Assembly: GCF_000143415.4 (NCBI RefSeq)
Contig: NW_003314322.1
Coordinates: forward strand, 942,067-1,006,066
Direction of reading: 5' to 3'
DNA: 64,000 nt
From: Selaginella moellendorffii
Taxonomy: Eukaryota > Streptophyta > Lycopodiopsida > Selaginellales > Selaginellaceae
This document shows, in pieces, positions 23,817 to 36,353 of the stretch (within the stretch, counting starts at the first letter, position 1; each line of letters begins with the position of its first letter). A program made the translations under genes and the position numbers. The notes under the pieces are model-generated. The model had not been told where the DNA came from, ran no database searches, and saw nothing but the letters and a program-made list of their open reading frames with translations.

Positions 23817-26800
23817 ACTGGAATACATGCAAAAGAGTGAGATAGTGATTGATTATGGATGAAGCTAGCATGTGTAACTCATCTCAGTTATGTTGCTTGA
23901 GGCTTGTTACAAATATAAATAACAAGTTTTATGATGAGACACAATGCTTGAAGGTGCTGAATAACTAGTGTAAACTTTTCAGTCCAACACGGATATAAAG
24001 GCTTTAAAAGGTAGTGTTTGTATATTTTGATAACAAAAATGACTTGATACCTTGTTAAGGTTAAGTTCAAGGTTTTGATGAAGCTTCACTCTCCAAGTCT
24101 TAGTAAGAATCTCCCACTTAAGGCTAGTGGTATGTAGTTGATTTATCAATGGATTTACTTCTAGTTATGTTGATCACTCAAGACTAAGAATTGAGTAGCT
24201 TGAACTTTCAAGACTCCTCTCTCAAATGGGTCTCAATAACCATCTAGGCAAAATAGTGCCATAAGCTTCATACTTCCCCAATGGTGGTAAGCTCTAATAT
24301 GTAAGAATCTTGTTGTTAATATAAACTTCACTGATCACTTCAAACTCTTGTAATAATCTCAATGTATAAATATCATGTGTTGAATGGTTTAAGACAACAG
24401 TATGAACTATTTGAATAGCCACTAGATCAAAGTCTTGAATCATGGTTTGAAAAAATAGAAGCAACTGGCAATGTGAATATAAATTGATTAAAACTGGGAC
24501 TTGTATTCAACTTATGAGCTTAAGCTTAAGATAGTAGACATGTTTCACATTTGACACAACACAGCAGACACGCTCTATCAGAATAGCTTAAGGCCTAGTT
24601 TGAATAAATGACTAGATATGCAGTGCCTCTTCATGAGGTTCCTCACCATGTAAATTACCCTCGAGCTACCTCAAAAACTCTATTGTGCCACAACTGCTAT
24701 TATAATGCAAACCTTTAAAGAAAAAGAGGTCTTGGATAAAGTGTTGATTTTTTGAAATGTCAACACCGTAATGTCAGCTTATGACCGGGATTAACAGATA
24801 CAAAGAGAACATTCCTCTCGATGCCTTTCTGCAATCAACTTGCATGGCGTGTTCTTCTAACTAGCTATAGAGATTGTAGTAAATTTGATGAATCAATTGA
24901 CGCCTCCAATTGAATGCTCTTGCACAACATAGTGTTATGGAACGTTATGATCTCAATCTTGTGAGTCTTGTCTTGTGAGTTTTGGGTGGGTGCGCTTAGT
25001 GAAAATGAGTTGGAGTGTGGTTGAGAGATATTTGCTGGCAAGTGTTGTGAGCTTTGATCATGTGGACTTTTGCATTGATATGTATATGCAAATATTTCAT
25101 AAAAGTAAAATGTCTATGGAATGTCCCTAACAAATTTATCATAGATACATGATCATGGATGTGTTTACTACCAGCCAGACTTCAACTATCTTTGAAGTCT
25201 CTAAAGAATCTACTAGGTTGGTTGAAGAAAATTTTAAGTTGTAAAAGTCACAGATGGAAAGAGTTTTAATAAAACACTATTATGTGTCAGATACTAGAAA
25301 AAATTGAAACAATACAAAAAAGATTAGCATTGCAAGGATGACATGTAAACCTTCATGGATATGGATTGGGAGTTTTGGGGCACCATAAAGGACCCATCAA
25401 ATCCAAACTTGGTGTTTTGTGCCGGGGGTTGTACGGCCATGGTGTTGCTGCTGAGCAACCATGGCACAAAGGTAGTGACCATGGGTGATTGCAGTTGTGT
25501 GGCTTTTAGGGCCGGAGTGGCGGAAGAGCTAAGCTAGGATCACAAACTAGACCTCCTTGACAAGAGAGAGAGAGTGCATTGAGGCCGTAGGTGGTAGTGT
25601 TACTTTTAGGTGGCTCAAGGATCTCAATGTGAGAAGGGGCACACTATAGGCATGGATAAACTATTTTGGTAAAATATAATAGGATTTTTACTCTCTTATA
25701 TAATCCAAGGTAGTTATTTTTTCTCACTTTTTAAAAATGGTTTTATGCATTGGCCTTTTTATAAGCTATGTTCCAAGTTGATAATTGTAACAATAGAGTT
25801 TAAAGTACAAGACTAGATGGCCCTATAAATATTTTGGAAGTCCCTTTTCAACATTGTATTGAAATGGATTGGTAAGCCTGCCAACTTTAGCAATTTTATA
25901 GCAAATAGGGATAGGGCTAATTGGAATAGTATCTAGGTAGTTTGTAGGAATAGTCAACCCTTAGAAGGTTATGAGAAGACTTGTGAGTTCTATTGCAAAG
26001 CCTAAATTAGCAGTATCACCTTATCAAGCTAGATTTCCAATTAACATTTAAGAAGTTGTGCAAATAATGGTAGGTTGTACCTTATGAAGAAGAGCATAAG
26101 GCAAAAACAAACAACATCCAAATGTGGTAAGATGAAGATAGTCATATAAACATAAATTGTTTACCACAACTTGAGTTGTCATTGGGGTGGTAGGAAGTTA
26201 GGATGTTTCAATAGGGACATCACTCTTTTCAGGTTGATTTTTCTTTTTTTTAATCTTTTTATTGCCTTTTAATATTGTTTTTTTCATTAAAACCAACCAC
26301 TTAAGGATTTTGCATACACCTTAACTGTGAATCTCTCAAAGAGTAAGGATTGGACCTGACATTCCTCTGAGGCAGGGAAAGGGAAGATGAGTTTATATGA
26401 AGCATGTCTATTGGATTTGATATGTGTTATAGAGAAAGGGAAGATGAGTTTATATGAAGTATATTTCATAGCAATCTTCAAAAGCCTTGGTATTTAAGGA
26501 AGGAAGACACATAGGAACAAAACCTTCAGTTAAGATATTATATGATCAGATAAAGAAAAAATGACTCCACTAGTATGAATAATAGCAACTGTAGTGGAGG
26601 AAATGGTCTGCAACACATCTATGGAGTATACTCCCCAAGCTTCTACTAGTGACATAAAGAATATTTGCTCAAAGTGTTGTTTTTCCTTTGCTGGTGAAAA
26701 TGTTAGTATAGACTTTAGAGCAAAATGCTCTCACACACCTTTCTATTTCAAAACACCACCTTTTGCATGTTAGTGGATTCCTATAATTTAACCATGAATA

Positions 26801-29800
26801 TTTTTTATCCCTAACATAAAGTGATTTGGTAAATTCAAGAAGTGAGGAAGAGTAAGGTGGCTATTGTACAAGATTAACACATGGTGGCTGGAAGCTATTG
26901 AAAGTACCACATAAGCCAATGTTGATGCGGAAGAAGAAAAGATGCCTTGGGGTATCCTAAGGCATTGATGAAAGAATTAATGCCATGGTTGAGGCAATAG
27001 AATATTGTACCAAATAGGTACTTTATGTCCACCAAGCCAAAAACTTGTATATCCTTATGATTTACAATAGCATGTTTAGTCTGATTGTAGCTCATGGGTT
27101 GATGATACCCCCACTTTAAATCTTTTGAGAAATGCCTAACTTTCAACCTCTAAGGTAGAAAGATTCAAGCATTTTTAGGAAGTTTAAACCTCTAACTTTC
27201 AAGGGAGATGCCCCTCTTGATGAGAATCAAGATTGGCTTGCCACCTTGTCCACAGCTAAAAAACTCAATAGATGAATTGATTATAACATCTTGCTTTAGG
27301 CTAACATTGTTATGGCATAAGGGGCATACTAGGGTTTGGTGGAAAATAAGGAGGAATTCTTTATCTATCTAGAGGGATTTATAATGGGCTTAAATTAGTT
27401 TGAAGCAAAATTTGATAAAAGATTTTTGAGTTTAAATTGTTGAATAAGTTGTGAGCTAAGAAGAAAAAAGAGAAGAAATATATTTAAATATATGTAGACA
27501 CATTGAATTGACTCACAATACAACTTAGATTTTTGCTAGTGACAAATTGGCAATTGCATAGATATTTTTGTTAAGGCTTTAAGAAATTTTTTGGGAGCAA
27601 ATGATGCATCAATTGCCCTAATCTTATGTCCAGGCAATACACCAAACACACAAATTCAAGATACAAAAGGAGTGAAGATTCAATCAAGATTCCTAAAGAT
27701 AAGTCTTTTAAAGAAAAGAATAAGCATCAAATGAGCAACTATAGAATGATGTATGGACTAATGTTAAGGATATTGCAGCAACTTTAACACAAGAATTGAA
27801 GAAAGATAGATTCTTAGCTCATATTTTTTGGGAGGAGGTTAGTTGACGAAGGTGGTGGTGCAAGATGATGCCTTAAATATAATAATAACAACTTGACATA
27901 ATATTGTGTAATGAACCAACAACATTCAACTACCAACCATGATATATAATTTGACACAAAGACATAGAAATATTCTATTGATAGATCTTTAGAACTAGAA
28001 AATCTAAATAAGTACCCATTTAAACCATGCTAAAGCCTTAGAGAGAGAGAAAAGAAAGGAAAGTGTAAAGTGTATTGGAGCAAAAACTAGTACATAAAGG
28101 GATGCAAATATTATTAGGAAGTTAAGGCTAATAGATGATGGAGATTTTAGTAAAAGATCCTTTGTGGCTAATAGGTAACAGTAAACATTTCAATAGCATT
28201 GCAATAATATCTTTAAAAATAATTATGTAGAGGAGAACCTACTCATGATGGTGTCAATTAATCTTGGATATGGATGAAGGCAAGTACGATTTAATGTGAT
28301 GCATTACAATGAGGTGGATGACAAGGGGCTAAAAGAGGAGGATGTTAATAAGAATCCTTAAATGGGGGAATTATAAATAAAATTTCAAGTCATGTCCACT
28401 AGAATAAGACTTTGTACCATAGCACTTCTCATTACTTTCCACTTGTACCCTTTAGCTCTGAGATTCTTAGGATCTTGGAATCCTTTGCATGCATTATAGC
28501 CCTGCTACACCCTAATCCATCTCATTACTTTAATTGTTTCAAGTTTGACTATTCACAAGTTTGTACAATACAAGCTAACACTCCCACTCCTGCTAGTCTA
28601 GGGTAGCCCTAGCTGCAAGTGTAGGTCATTATTGTGCAGCTTTGGCCAACCAAATGTAGACATGGCTATAGCTACTATAGCCATGGCCATGGGGTTCCTT
28701 TAGCCCATGACTACATGGCTTGCTATGTAGATAAAACAAATAAGAGCACATGGAGATTTTACATGAGTGTGGTTACTAGTTGTGGCTGGCTATAGCAACC
28801 TAAGCCTATAGCTATGGCAGCCTGGTATAGCTTGCCAAAAGAAAAAAAAATAGAGAATAGTAAGTTGTGTCTTTGGCTATAACTCTAGCCGCATTAAATA
28901 TGGAGTTAAATGCTTGTGCTAAGGAGAAAGAGAATCTTAACAGTCTATCATAACCAAAAATTTGAAAAAAAAAACAAGAAAAACCTTATCCTACTATCAG
29001 CTTCACAACCATGTTACCATAACTTCATCACAGCTAGTGTCTGGCACTGGTACAAGTGCAAGGAGTAATAGGCAATCATAAGAATGCTTGGCATGCACAA
29101 AGAGGCCCTTGCATTTGAATTTGTCTATTGTATATTATGACATGTCATCCTGTCCACATGGTAAATAAAGGTTGAGGAGCTGATTTGCAACTAACATGGT
29201 CTCATAAACATACCTCGTTAATAGAAGTTATCAGTCGTGAACAACCTTTGTCACTGTCGTAATATCTTGGATTTAGCAACCCTAATTCAATATCCAAAAC
29301 CTAGGGCTTTAGCTTAGATAGATTCATTTATTCCCATATAATATTCAAGAATTGTTTGACATTCCCACATTCTACAATTTCACTACTAAAAGAAGATTGA
29401 TTAATCACAATGAGCTTTGAAACATCTACTACTAGGATTTCTAGGGTTCTTGATTCCTCCTTGATCTTCTCAAGCTCTTTAGGTAGCATCTGAAAGAAAA
29501 AACTTTAAAATCTAAATGAAAGATAAAAAAAGGGAATATTTCCTTCTCTAATACCTTCTCTAATCTTACTTCCACCATGTGTTTAATCATTTCTTGTTGC
29601 AACTAGCTTAGGAGCAAATGCTAAGAATTTGATCAAGGAGATCCATAACCAATGATATTAGATAAATTTGCCTTGCACTTGACAATGTTTGCTATGCATT
29701 AAATAAAAACTTGTGAGTAATAACAATTTGTCTCATTGCCTTATAAGGCATCTCTCACAAATGACAAGTACATTTCATGCTTGAAGCAAAAGAAAAAACA

Positions 29801-30803
29801 AAACAACCCAAGGCATCAAAAGCAACCCACAAGAAAGGAGGAAAGGGAGGCCATAAAACTCAAAAGAGCTGAGGAGGAGGTTAAATGTGTAATAAATGTA
29901 AAGAAAGCATTTAAACTTGACATTGCAAAACAACTAAGAGAACAAGAAAAACAAGTTGCCAAGGAAGAAAAACTTATAGAAAAATAGCGGAATGGAATGG
30001 TGGTGGGGACTAGCAACTAAACTCAAATACAGCTCAGAAATACTTAAAATGGCACTAGAAAAAGCACAAAAAGATATTACTAGGCAAGAGTTCTTCATAG
30101 CTTTAATATGTCCAGATTACACAATTAAAATTGACGAGGAGGTTATTGCTAGGAATAGCTAAGACCAAAACACAAGTCCCATTTAGGTAAGAATGATTTG
30201 TAACTCTTTTCTAACTGAATTTATCACATGTTTACATGTAGAAATTGAATAGATACTTAGGGCCATAGCACTTCTATAGCACTTCTGTTTGCCAATTTGC
30301 AGTGAGATAGATATTTCTTTTTAAAAAAAGTTTCTGGACCTACTAATATCTTTAATTTTATTTTTTAATTTTATTCACTTGGTTGGGATACAGCCCCCTA
30401 CTATTGTAATTTCAATGGCAAGGCAATTGTTGGATTTAAAGTACACACATTCTAGGCAGTGAATCCCTGCTAGGTTGAAAATGCCAATTGGCAATAATTT
30501 AAGGGCTAGTTTACATGATTTTGGTATTTTTATTGAACTTTGAAAACCTTTCAAAGAGGAATTTACCAAGTGTTAGTGACATGACAATATATTTAGCATT
30601 TCAAAGCTATTTGTTTCCTGCTAGAATCATTATTTTTGTACATGAAGCCTTGTTTCTCTACTGAAATTGATACGATATGGAAACAACTCGTATCAAAGGA
30701 ACGTGGTTGCCTGAACAGGCTACTGCCAGAGCTGGGCATTTAGAGGAAGCGCAAGATGCCCGAGTGGTTTAAGAATATTCTTCCAATTGGGAGGTGCCCT
30801 AGA
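23817..30803. other. AT-rich, gene-poor block with retroelement remnants
   Basis: About 7 kb with no gene I can support. Stop-ridden text on the plus strand at 27,180-27,560 reads like a gypsy gag (LTFKGDAPLDENQDW, then FEAKFDKRFLSLN). A Lys/Glu-rich coiled-coil frame (29,736-29,987, 83 codons) could be a transposase remnant. Short direct repeats occur at 26,380-26,460 (GGGAAGATGAGTTTATATGA twice) and palindromic CCATGG-rich text at 28,650-28,830. GC content rises sharply at about 30,700, where the RAD9 gene begins. Confidence 0.6.
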
Positions 30804-32673
30804 ATGGAGTGTACGCTGAGCGGCAATGCCGTCAAGGGCTTGCATCGTGCTGTGGCGTGCCTGGCGCGCGTCGGCCCGGAGCTCCTACTAGAGGCGCTGC
30901 CGGACAAGGTGAGAGAAAATCTAAGCGAGGAGGAGGAGGAAGAGGAGCAGCGCGATCTCTTTTCTTTTTCTTTGCTAGGTGACCCTCCGATCGCTCAACT
31001 CGGCGCGCTCGGCGTTCGTCGCGATCACATTCCGGCGCCACTTCTTCGATAGGCTGCAGCTCTCTTCCTCGAGCGCTCAGTGCGGTGTGCTTCTCAAGGT
31101 GTGAGCCTTTGTCCTCGAGGAGCGCCTAGTCTTGGGGTTGCTAATATCGTCTTTAAGGCCGTGTGCACTGTCTTGCGGACGCAACCAGGCAGTGTAGAGC
31201 GCATGGCGATCACACTGCCGGACAGCAATGCTTCCAAGTTGAAGTGGACGATCGACTGCTTGAATGGTACGTAATGGTGAATTTGTTCGTCTTGGCTTTG
31301 GAATGTGTTTTCGTAGCTTATGTCGCGAGCTTTCGAGCAGGGCTGAGGAAAACGTACTGGATATCTTGCAACAACGACATAGAAATGCAGCATGTAGCGA
31401 TCGAGAGGAACATTTTTCCCAGCAATCTGGTGGCAAGGCCTCGTGACTTCAGCAGGCTGCTGGCTAATTTCCAGTCGAGCTTGCAAGAGATTACTCTGAT
31501 CGCCACCGAGCCTTTCCTTGCGCCTACTGAGTCGGAAGGCAAGGCAGTGGAACTCAGGAGCTACATCGACCCCGTCAAAGGTATGTTGTTGCTCGCTCGG
31601 CTCTATATGTTTCGTTTTCTTTGCTCTGTGCCCGTAGAAAACAACGATGGCGCACTTCATACTCAACTTTGGATTGATCCCGCCGAAGAATTGCGAGACT
31701 ATCATCATACGGGGGTCGCAGTGGACGTTACGTTCAGCGTCAAGGAGCTCAAGGTGCCTCACTTATCACTTATCTTAAGAGGAAATCCTAACATCTATAG
31801 CCTTTGCATGCTTCAGGCCTTTATGAATTTTTGTGAAGGTTCGGAGGCTGATATGCAGCTTTTCTTCGACAAAGCTGGAAGGTACTTATCTTTCAGTGTC
31901 TTATTGTATTCTAGTTGCAAAATCCACGTCCTGCGTGCAGCCCGATTCTCCTTGCTCCAAAGTTCAGTGTTGATGATGCTGCAAATGCCGATTTTGACGC
32001 AACTCTTGTGCTAGCGACTATGCTGGGCTCTCAGCTTAGATCCAGTGATTCTGCTAGTGATCGAGCTCCAACAGATGCTCAGCTTGCACAGGGCGCTCCC
32101 CAAGCGGGTTATACTACTCCAAAGAATGCAGCTAATAAGGAAACAGCGGCAATGGGTTCAGGCCCTCGGTCTGATCATACTGTAATTTGGTCAGAGCTTT
32201 CAGGTACATTTTGTCAATCGTGGACAAGCTAAAGTCACTCCGTTTTACAGGCACGGCAGATCAAAGAGGAAGAGGGTATGCTGACAGACTTGCAAACCAA
32301 CAGCCTCGTCAAATATTCCCGGATAGTGGCGACGCTACCGAGGAACTTCCTTTCCACCGACATGAGTTTGTTTTAAAGATCTATCCACCTCTTTTGTTCC
32401 TCACATCTGTCATTTTTCTCTCGGCAGTGTCACGTTAGAGAAGGATGTCCGGAATGGTACAGAGGATGACGTCGTGCAGCAGCCACCCAATGGTGAATGC
32501 TTTTCGGTGTTTATTGTTTCAAGCTAAGCTTGTAAATTGTCAATGCAGATGAGCGTAGTGCACAACAGCTGTTTGGAAAGGATTTGAGCAACTGGATTGC
32601 TGCCGATACAGACGAGGAAAACGATGGGGATGGGTTTTGCGTTCAAGCAACACCTCCCCACCGGAGGGGATGA
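30804..32673 (+). CDS. RAD9: Checkpoint clamp subunit RAD9
   Basis: Rad9 forms the 9-1-1 clamp with Hus1 and Rad1 and is loaded at damaged DNA to start checkpoint signalling. Ten exons join in frame to 365 residues: 30804-30908, 30979-31098, 31158-31266, 31341-31580, 31638-31753, 31817-31881, 31941-32203, 32251-32365, 32428-32492, 32549-32673. The family is recognised from the N-terminus MECTLSGNAVKGLHRAVACL, the middle segment NFCEGSEADMQLFFDKAG followed by PILLAPKF, and an acidic tail ending in FCVQATPP. The start is the ATG at 30,804; an in-frame ATG 48 nt upstream adds residues unlike the family. The C-terminal tail is Ser/Asp-rich, where other Rad9 proteins are phosphorylated. A broken inverted copy lies 10 kb away. 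Confidence 0.9.
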
Positions 32674-33075
32674 AGAGGGCGCTGGTATGTTCTTGTCGAG
32701 CCCGCTTTCGCTTTTCACGCTTGTCGTTCAAATTCCAGTTGCAAGTCAATAACGTGTCTCCAGTTTTGGTTTCGACTGAACAGGCATTTCCCAAGTGCAC
32801 TCCAAGTTACGATGACAGGCATGAAATCTTGTCCTGGGCAAGCCGGTAGACCTTGGCTGACGGGGGGAGCATCTTACCAGGTAAAAAGATTACAATTTCT
32901 TCAATGGAAGCTACGTTGTTGTTTTGTTTGGCAGCAACCATTTCAGACTACTTTTCCAAGACATGTTGTAATCACACTAAGGCTTAAATAGATAGTGACT
33001 TCGCATCACATTCTTGATGCCTTATGGCATAGTTTAAATGCTGATTGATTCATGATGTCTCGTCCTGGGTGATTT

Positions 33076-33104
33076 AGATTGGTGAACCGACAGTTCACCA
33101 ATCT
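33076..33104. repeat. Perfect 12-bp inverted repeat
   Basis: AGATTGGTGAAC (33,076-33,087) and its exact reverse complement (33,093-33,104) are separated by CGACA. CTGTCGGTGAAC follows directly. It could be the terminal repeat scar of a small DNA transposon or simply a hairpin. Confidence 0.5.
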
Positions 33105-33584
33105 GTCGGTGAACTCTCCAAACCATATAAACCGCTTTTCCAGTGTTATATTGACGTCTGCAGTGATTTAGAGAAGTTTGTTTGGGCTCAGCCAGGTGAT
33201 GCCACTGTAAGAAATCTTAAGGATTGTGGGAAAAACCGGAGCTTCACCGGTGAGTTCCAGATGGCTCTGCTTCTTCAATTTCTTATACAGAGGAACGATA
33301 TGGCATGGAGAAGTCTTCTGAAACGCTTCGTTGCTTTCAGGACACCGATAGATAGCACTGAGCACTACGAGTTGCCAGCTGCAGCAAACGAGAAGTACTT
33401 GATCGGGTTCCAGTGGTTATATGGAAACTACGATGGGCTGCATTCTTCTTCAGCTTCGATTCACGTCATCGTCGGTGCAAACGTGCTGCTTGAAGGCAAT
33501 ATAAGTCTGGATGTGTCCCCGCCCTTCAATATCAGCTTGTATACTTTGCCAGCCGCTGTGTTTCTCCGGTGGTCTCCCAGTTAA
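33078..33584 (+). CDS. Unrecognised orphan frame
   Basis: One frame stays open for 169 codons from a stop at 33,075 to a stop at 33,582. The only in-frame ATG that gives a sizeable product is 33,261 (107 aa), but the protein-like text starts earlier (KPLFQCYIDVCSDLEKFVW). That suggests a missing 5' exon or a decayed gene. Composition is ordinary and no signal peptide or known domain is seen. Confidence 0.35.
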   Translation: MGEPTVHQSVGELSKPYKPLFQCYIDVCSDLEKFVWAQPGDATVRNLKDCGKNRSFTGEFQMALLLQFLIQRNDMAWRSLLKRFVAFRTPIDSTEHYELPAAANEKYLIGFQWLYGNYDGLHSSSASIHVIVGANVLLEGNISLDVSPPFNISLYTLPAAVFLRWSPS

Positions 33585-34480
33585 AGTTTGTATCCCTGCT
33601 ACATTTCCACCCATAAATGCTGATCATTCGATCTATGTTACGGTTGATAAAACCTCCTATAGATGGATTTGTAGTCACTGATCCCTGCGGGCAATGATCT
33701 CTCCTTTACAAATGGTCTAAAATGCATACCATGAACAACCTCAAATCAGCTAGATAAAGGGGAAGTCTGGGTTTGAGCGATCCAAAAGTATCTCAAATTC
33801 CATTGATTTAGCCAACTACGCTAGACCTTGCACCACAAATGTTCCAAATCAATCGCTACAGCAAGCATTTTAATGGCCGGAAGGCACTCAATACGATGTG
33901 CGCATCAACTTCAACTCCAAAATGAATTGACTGCGAGCTTGACACTTCTTTCCCTGATTTCAAGATCTGTTAAAGTTTTCTGTGATTACTAGCGTTCCTA
34001 GTAGTAATTCAATCAGACCTCTCTCAGACAAGTGGAGTTGATTCACTCCAACAGAGAGATCGGCTAGAGGGCCTATCAGAGTTCTTCCTTTAACAGGAAC
34101 CGACAGCCTAGCAAAGATGACAATTTTTAGCAAGCAACATATTCAACTTGTGATATGTTGATACCTTAAGACTCACAAATTATTCCTTTGTGTCATATGT
34201 TTTTTGTGATCGGCATTCTAGTCCATGCATCCTAAACAGGCACAAGTGGACTGAAAATATTTTGAACCAGTTGGAGATCCTGACAAGCGTGAAATTATTT
34301 CAAAGAGACAATTCTTCCATTGTCCTGGGCAATTTGTCCCATCTTGCACGAGTCTATGATCCTCGTATGCCAAGGTTTTGCCGAAGACACTAGCGTCCAA
34401 GCCGGTATCGACGAGGGACGAGCAGGGTCCTCGCCCGAGCTATTAAAGTTGGCCAGCGTTTTCCATCACCCAAGACTCCA
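33585..34480. other. Intergenic; upstream region of the UGT gene
   Basis: No gene. Short frames only. Confidence 0.5.
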
Positions 34481-35953
34481 ATGGCAAAAGGTTCCAACCA
34501 TGTTGTTCTTGTTCCTCTTCCAGCACAAGGCCATCTCCTGCCAATCCTCTACCTCGCCAGGAAGCTCGCAGCGCATGGATTTGCCGTAACCATCGTCAAC
34601 ATCGACAGCGTCCACGAGAGTGTGAAGCAAAACTGGAAGAACGTTCCACAGCAAGACATCCGCCTGGAATCGATCCAGATGGAGCTCAAGGTCCCCAAAG
34701 GCTTCGACGCCGGCAACATGGACGCAGTGGCTGCATTTGTGGATTCGCTCCAGGCCCTGGAAGAACCACTGGCGGATCTCCTCGCCAAACTCAGTGCTGC
34801 TCGAGCCGTGTCGTGCGTCATCTCGGATTTCTATCACCCCTCGGCACCGCACGCCGCGTCCAAGGCCGGAATGCCCTCCGTGTGCTTCTGGCCTGGGATG
34901 GCGTCGTGGGCTTCCATCCAATACAGCCAGCCTTCGATGATCGCTGCTGGTTATATTCCAGTCGATGGTAAAGTTGGTTCTTTTTTCTGGAGTTTCTTCT
35001 TATCGGAGTTTTTCTCTAAACTGCCAGAGTCGAATGCTAGCGAGATTGTCGATCTTCCCGGCTTGAAACCGATGCGAGCGGACGATCTCCCGTTCTATCT
35101 CCGCAAGGACTTCTACCACAAGCTGGGGAGGGATAGATTTCTTCGCCAGCTCGAACGAGCGGCCAAGGATACGTGGGTCTTGGCAAACTCATTCTACGAG
35201 CTGGAACCGCAAGCTTTCGATGCCATGCAGCACGTCGTTCCAGGAAAGTTTGTCCCGGTCGGGCCCCTCTTCCCACTCCGAGATCGCAAGGCGAGTGGGA
35301 TGGAGGCGAGCTTGCGGCCGGAAGATCACAGCTCCATCGGCTGGCTCGATCGCAAGCCTCCCAAATCGGTGCTCTACGTCGCGTTTGGGAGCATCACGGT
35401 GCTGAGCCCCGGGGAATTCGAGGAGCTGGCACGGGGGCTGGAAGAGAGCGGGCATCCCTTCCTCTTCTCTGTTCCTCGTGAGATGGTGCCGGAGGTGGGG
35501 GACGATCGCGTGGGCGAATTCGCGGAGAGGGCGGCTCGATCGGGGGCCGGGATGGTGGTGCGGTGGGCGCCGCAGCTGGCGGTGCTCCAGCACCCATCGG
35601 TGGGCGGATTCCTGAGCCACTGCGGGTGGAATTCCATCCTGGAGAGCGTGAGCAGCGGCGTGCCGGTGCTGGGGTGGCCGATCGCGTCGGAGCAAAACAC
35701 CAATTGCAAGCTCGCGCTCCAGGAGCGGGGGATCGGGATGGAGCTGGCGGACAGATCGAGCGACGGCGTGGCGAGCGCGGTCCGGGAATTGATGGCGAGC
35801 GAGGAGCTGAGAAGGAATGTGGCGGAGATTGGGAGGAACGCCCGGGCGGCCGCGACCGCTGGCGGATCATCGCACAGGAACCTCCATGATTTCTTCCATT
35901 CCTGCCAAGATCGAGAGATTCTACTGCAAATCAAGCAACAATCCCTAATCTAG
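34481..35953 (+). CDS. UDP-glycosyltransferase (family 1, plant UGT)
   Basis: An intronless 490-residue enzyme that transfers a sugar from a UDP-sugar to a small hydrophobic acceptor in the cytosol. The N-terminal acceptor-binding half carries the catalytic His in PAQGHLLPIL (about residue 17), and an Asp in VISDFYHPSA (about 114) could be its activating partner. The C-terminal PSPG box spans about residues 360-403 and is complete: WAPQ, HCGWNS, GVP, and the closing E-Q of IASEQ. The final Gln is usually read as favouring UDP-glucose. The length is typical. The acceptor cannot be deduced. A GA microsatellite lies just after the stop. Confidence 0.93.
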   Translation: MAKGSNHVVLVPLPAQGHLLPILYLARKLAAHGFAVTIVNIDSVHESVKQNWKNVPQQDIRLESIQMELKVPKGFDAGNMDAVAAFVDSLQALEEPLADLLAKLSAARAVSCVISDFYHPSAPHAASKAGMPSVCFWPGMASWASIQYSQPSMIAAGYIPVDGKVGSFFWSFFLSEFFSKLPESNASEIVDLPGLKPMRADDLPFYLRKDFYHKLGRDRFLRQLERAAKDTWVLANSFYELEPQAFDAMQHVVPGKFVPVGPLFPLRDRKASGMEASLRPEDHSSIGWLDRKPPKSVLYVAFGSITVLSPGEFEELARGLEESGHPFLFSVPREMVPEVGDDRVGEFAERAARSGAGMVVRWAPQLAVLQHPSVGGFLSHCGWNSILESVSSGVPVLGWPIASEQNTNCKLALQERGIGMELADRSSDGVASAVRELMASEELRRNVAEIGRNARAAATAGGSSHRNLHDFFHSCQDREILLQIKQQSLI

Positions 35954-36353
35954 CGAGAGAGAGAGAGAGAGAAATATTCCATTCTCTGGCTAAAGGATAT
36001 TATTATTCTCTCCCCCGTGCGGCAAGATTCCACGATCCGGCCGTCCATTCAAATGGCCACGATGCCGATAGATAGAAAGAGCTTGGAGTCTCCGCAGTGA
36101 TCTTCCGTCCTGGTCACGCGCCAGGGATCGCAGGGCTTCCATCGCATCGGTCCTTCCTCGCGATGCGACCGGCGAGGATTGAAGCGCAGTGTTAGGGTTT
36201 ACTCTCCTGTTGCTCTCTCCTGTCTCTCTCGATCTCTCGATCGATCGACAGCGAAGATGCGATTTCCAAGGCTCTGGCAGCGCGGAGGAGTTTTGACCTC
36301 TCTCGGGAGCTCCGATCGAGGCTAGGGTTGAAATTTCCCCCCTTCATCCATCC

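Noticed and set aside
25355-25537. 60-codon frame with GDCSCVAFRAG
   Set aside because: Short, in an AT-rich repeat block, no homology known and no supporting splice sites.
30751-30775. tRNA-like text (GCCCGAGTGGTTTAAG) before RAD9
   Set aside because: Resembles the D arm of a tRNA-Leu/Ser, but no acceptor stem, anticodon arm or B box follows.
35189-35934. Minus-strand frames opposite the UGT
   Set aside because: Shadow frames of a GC-rich gene.
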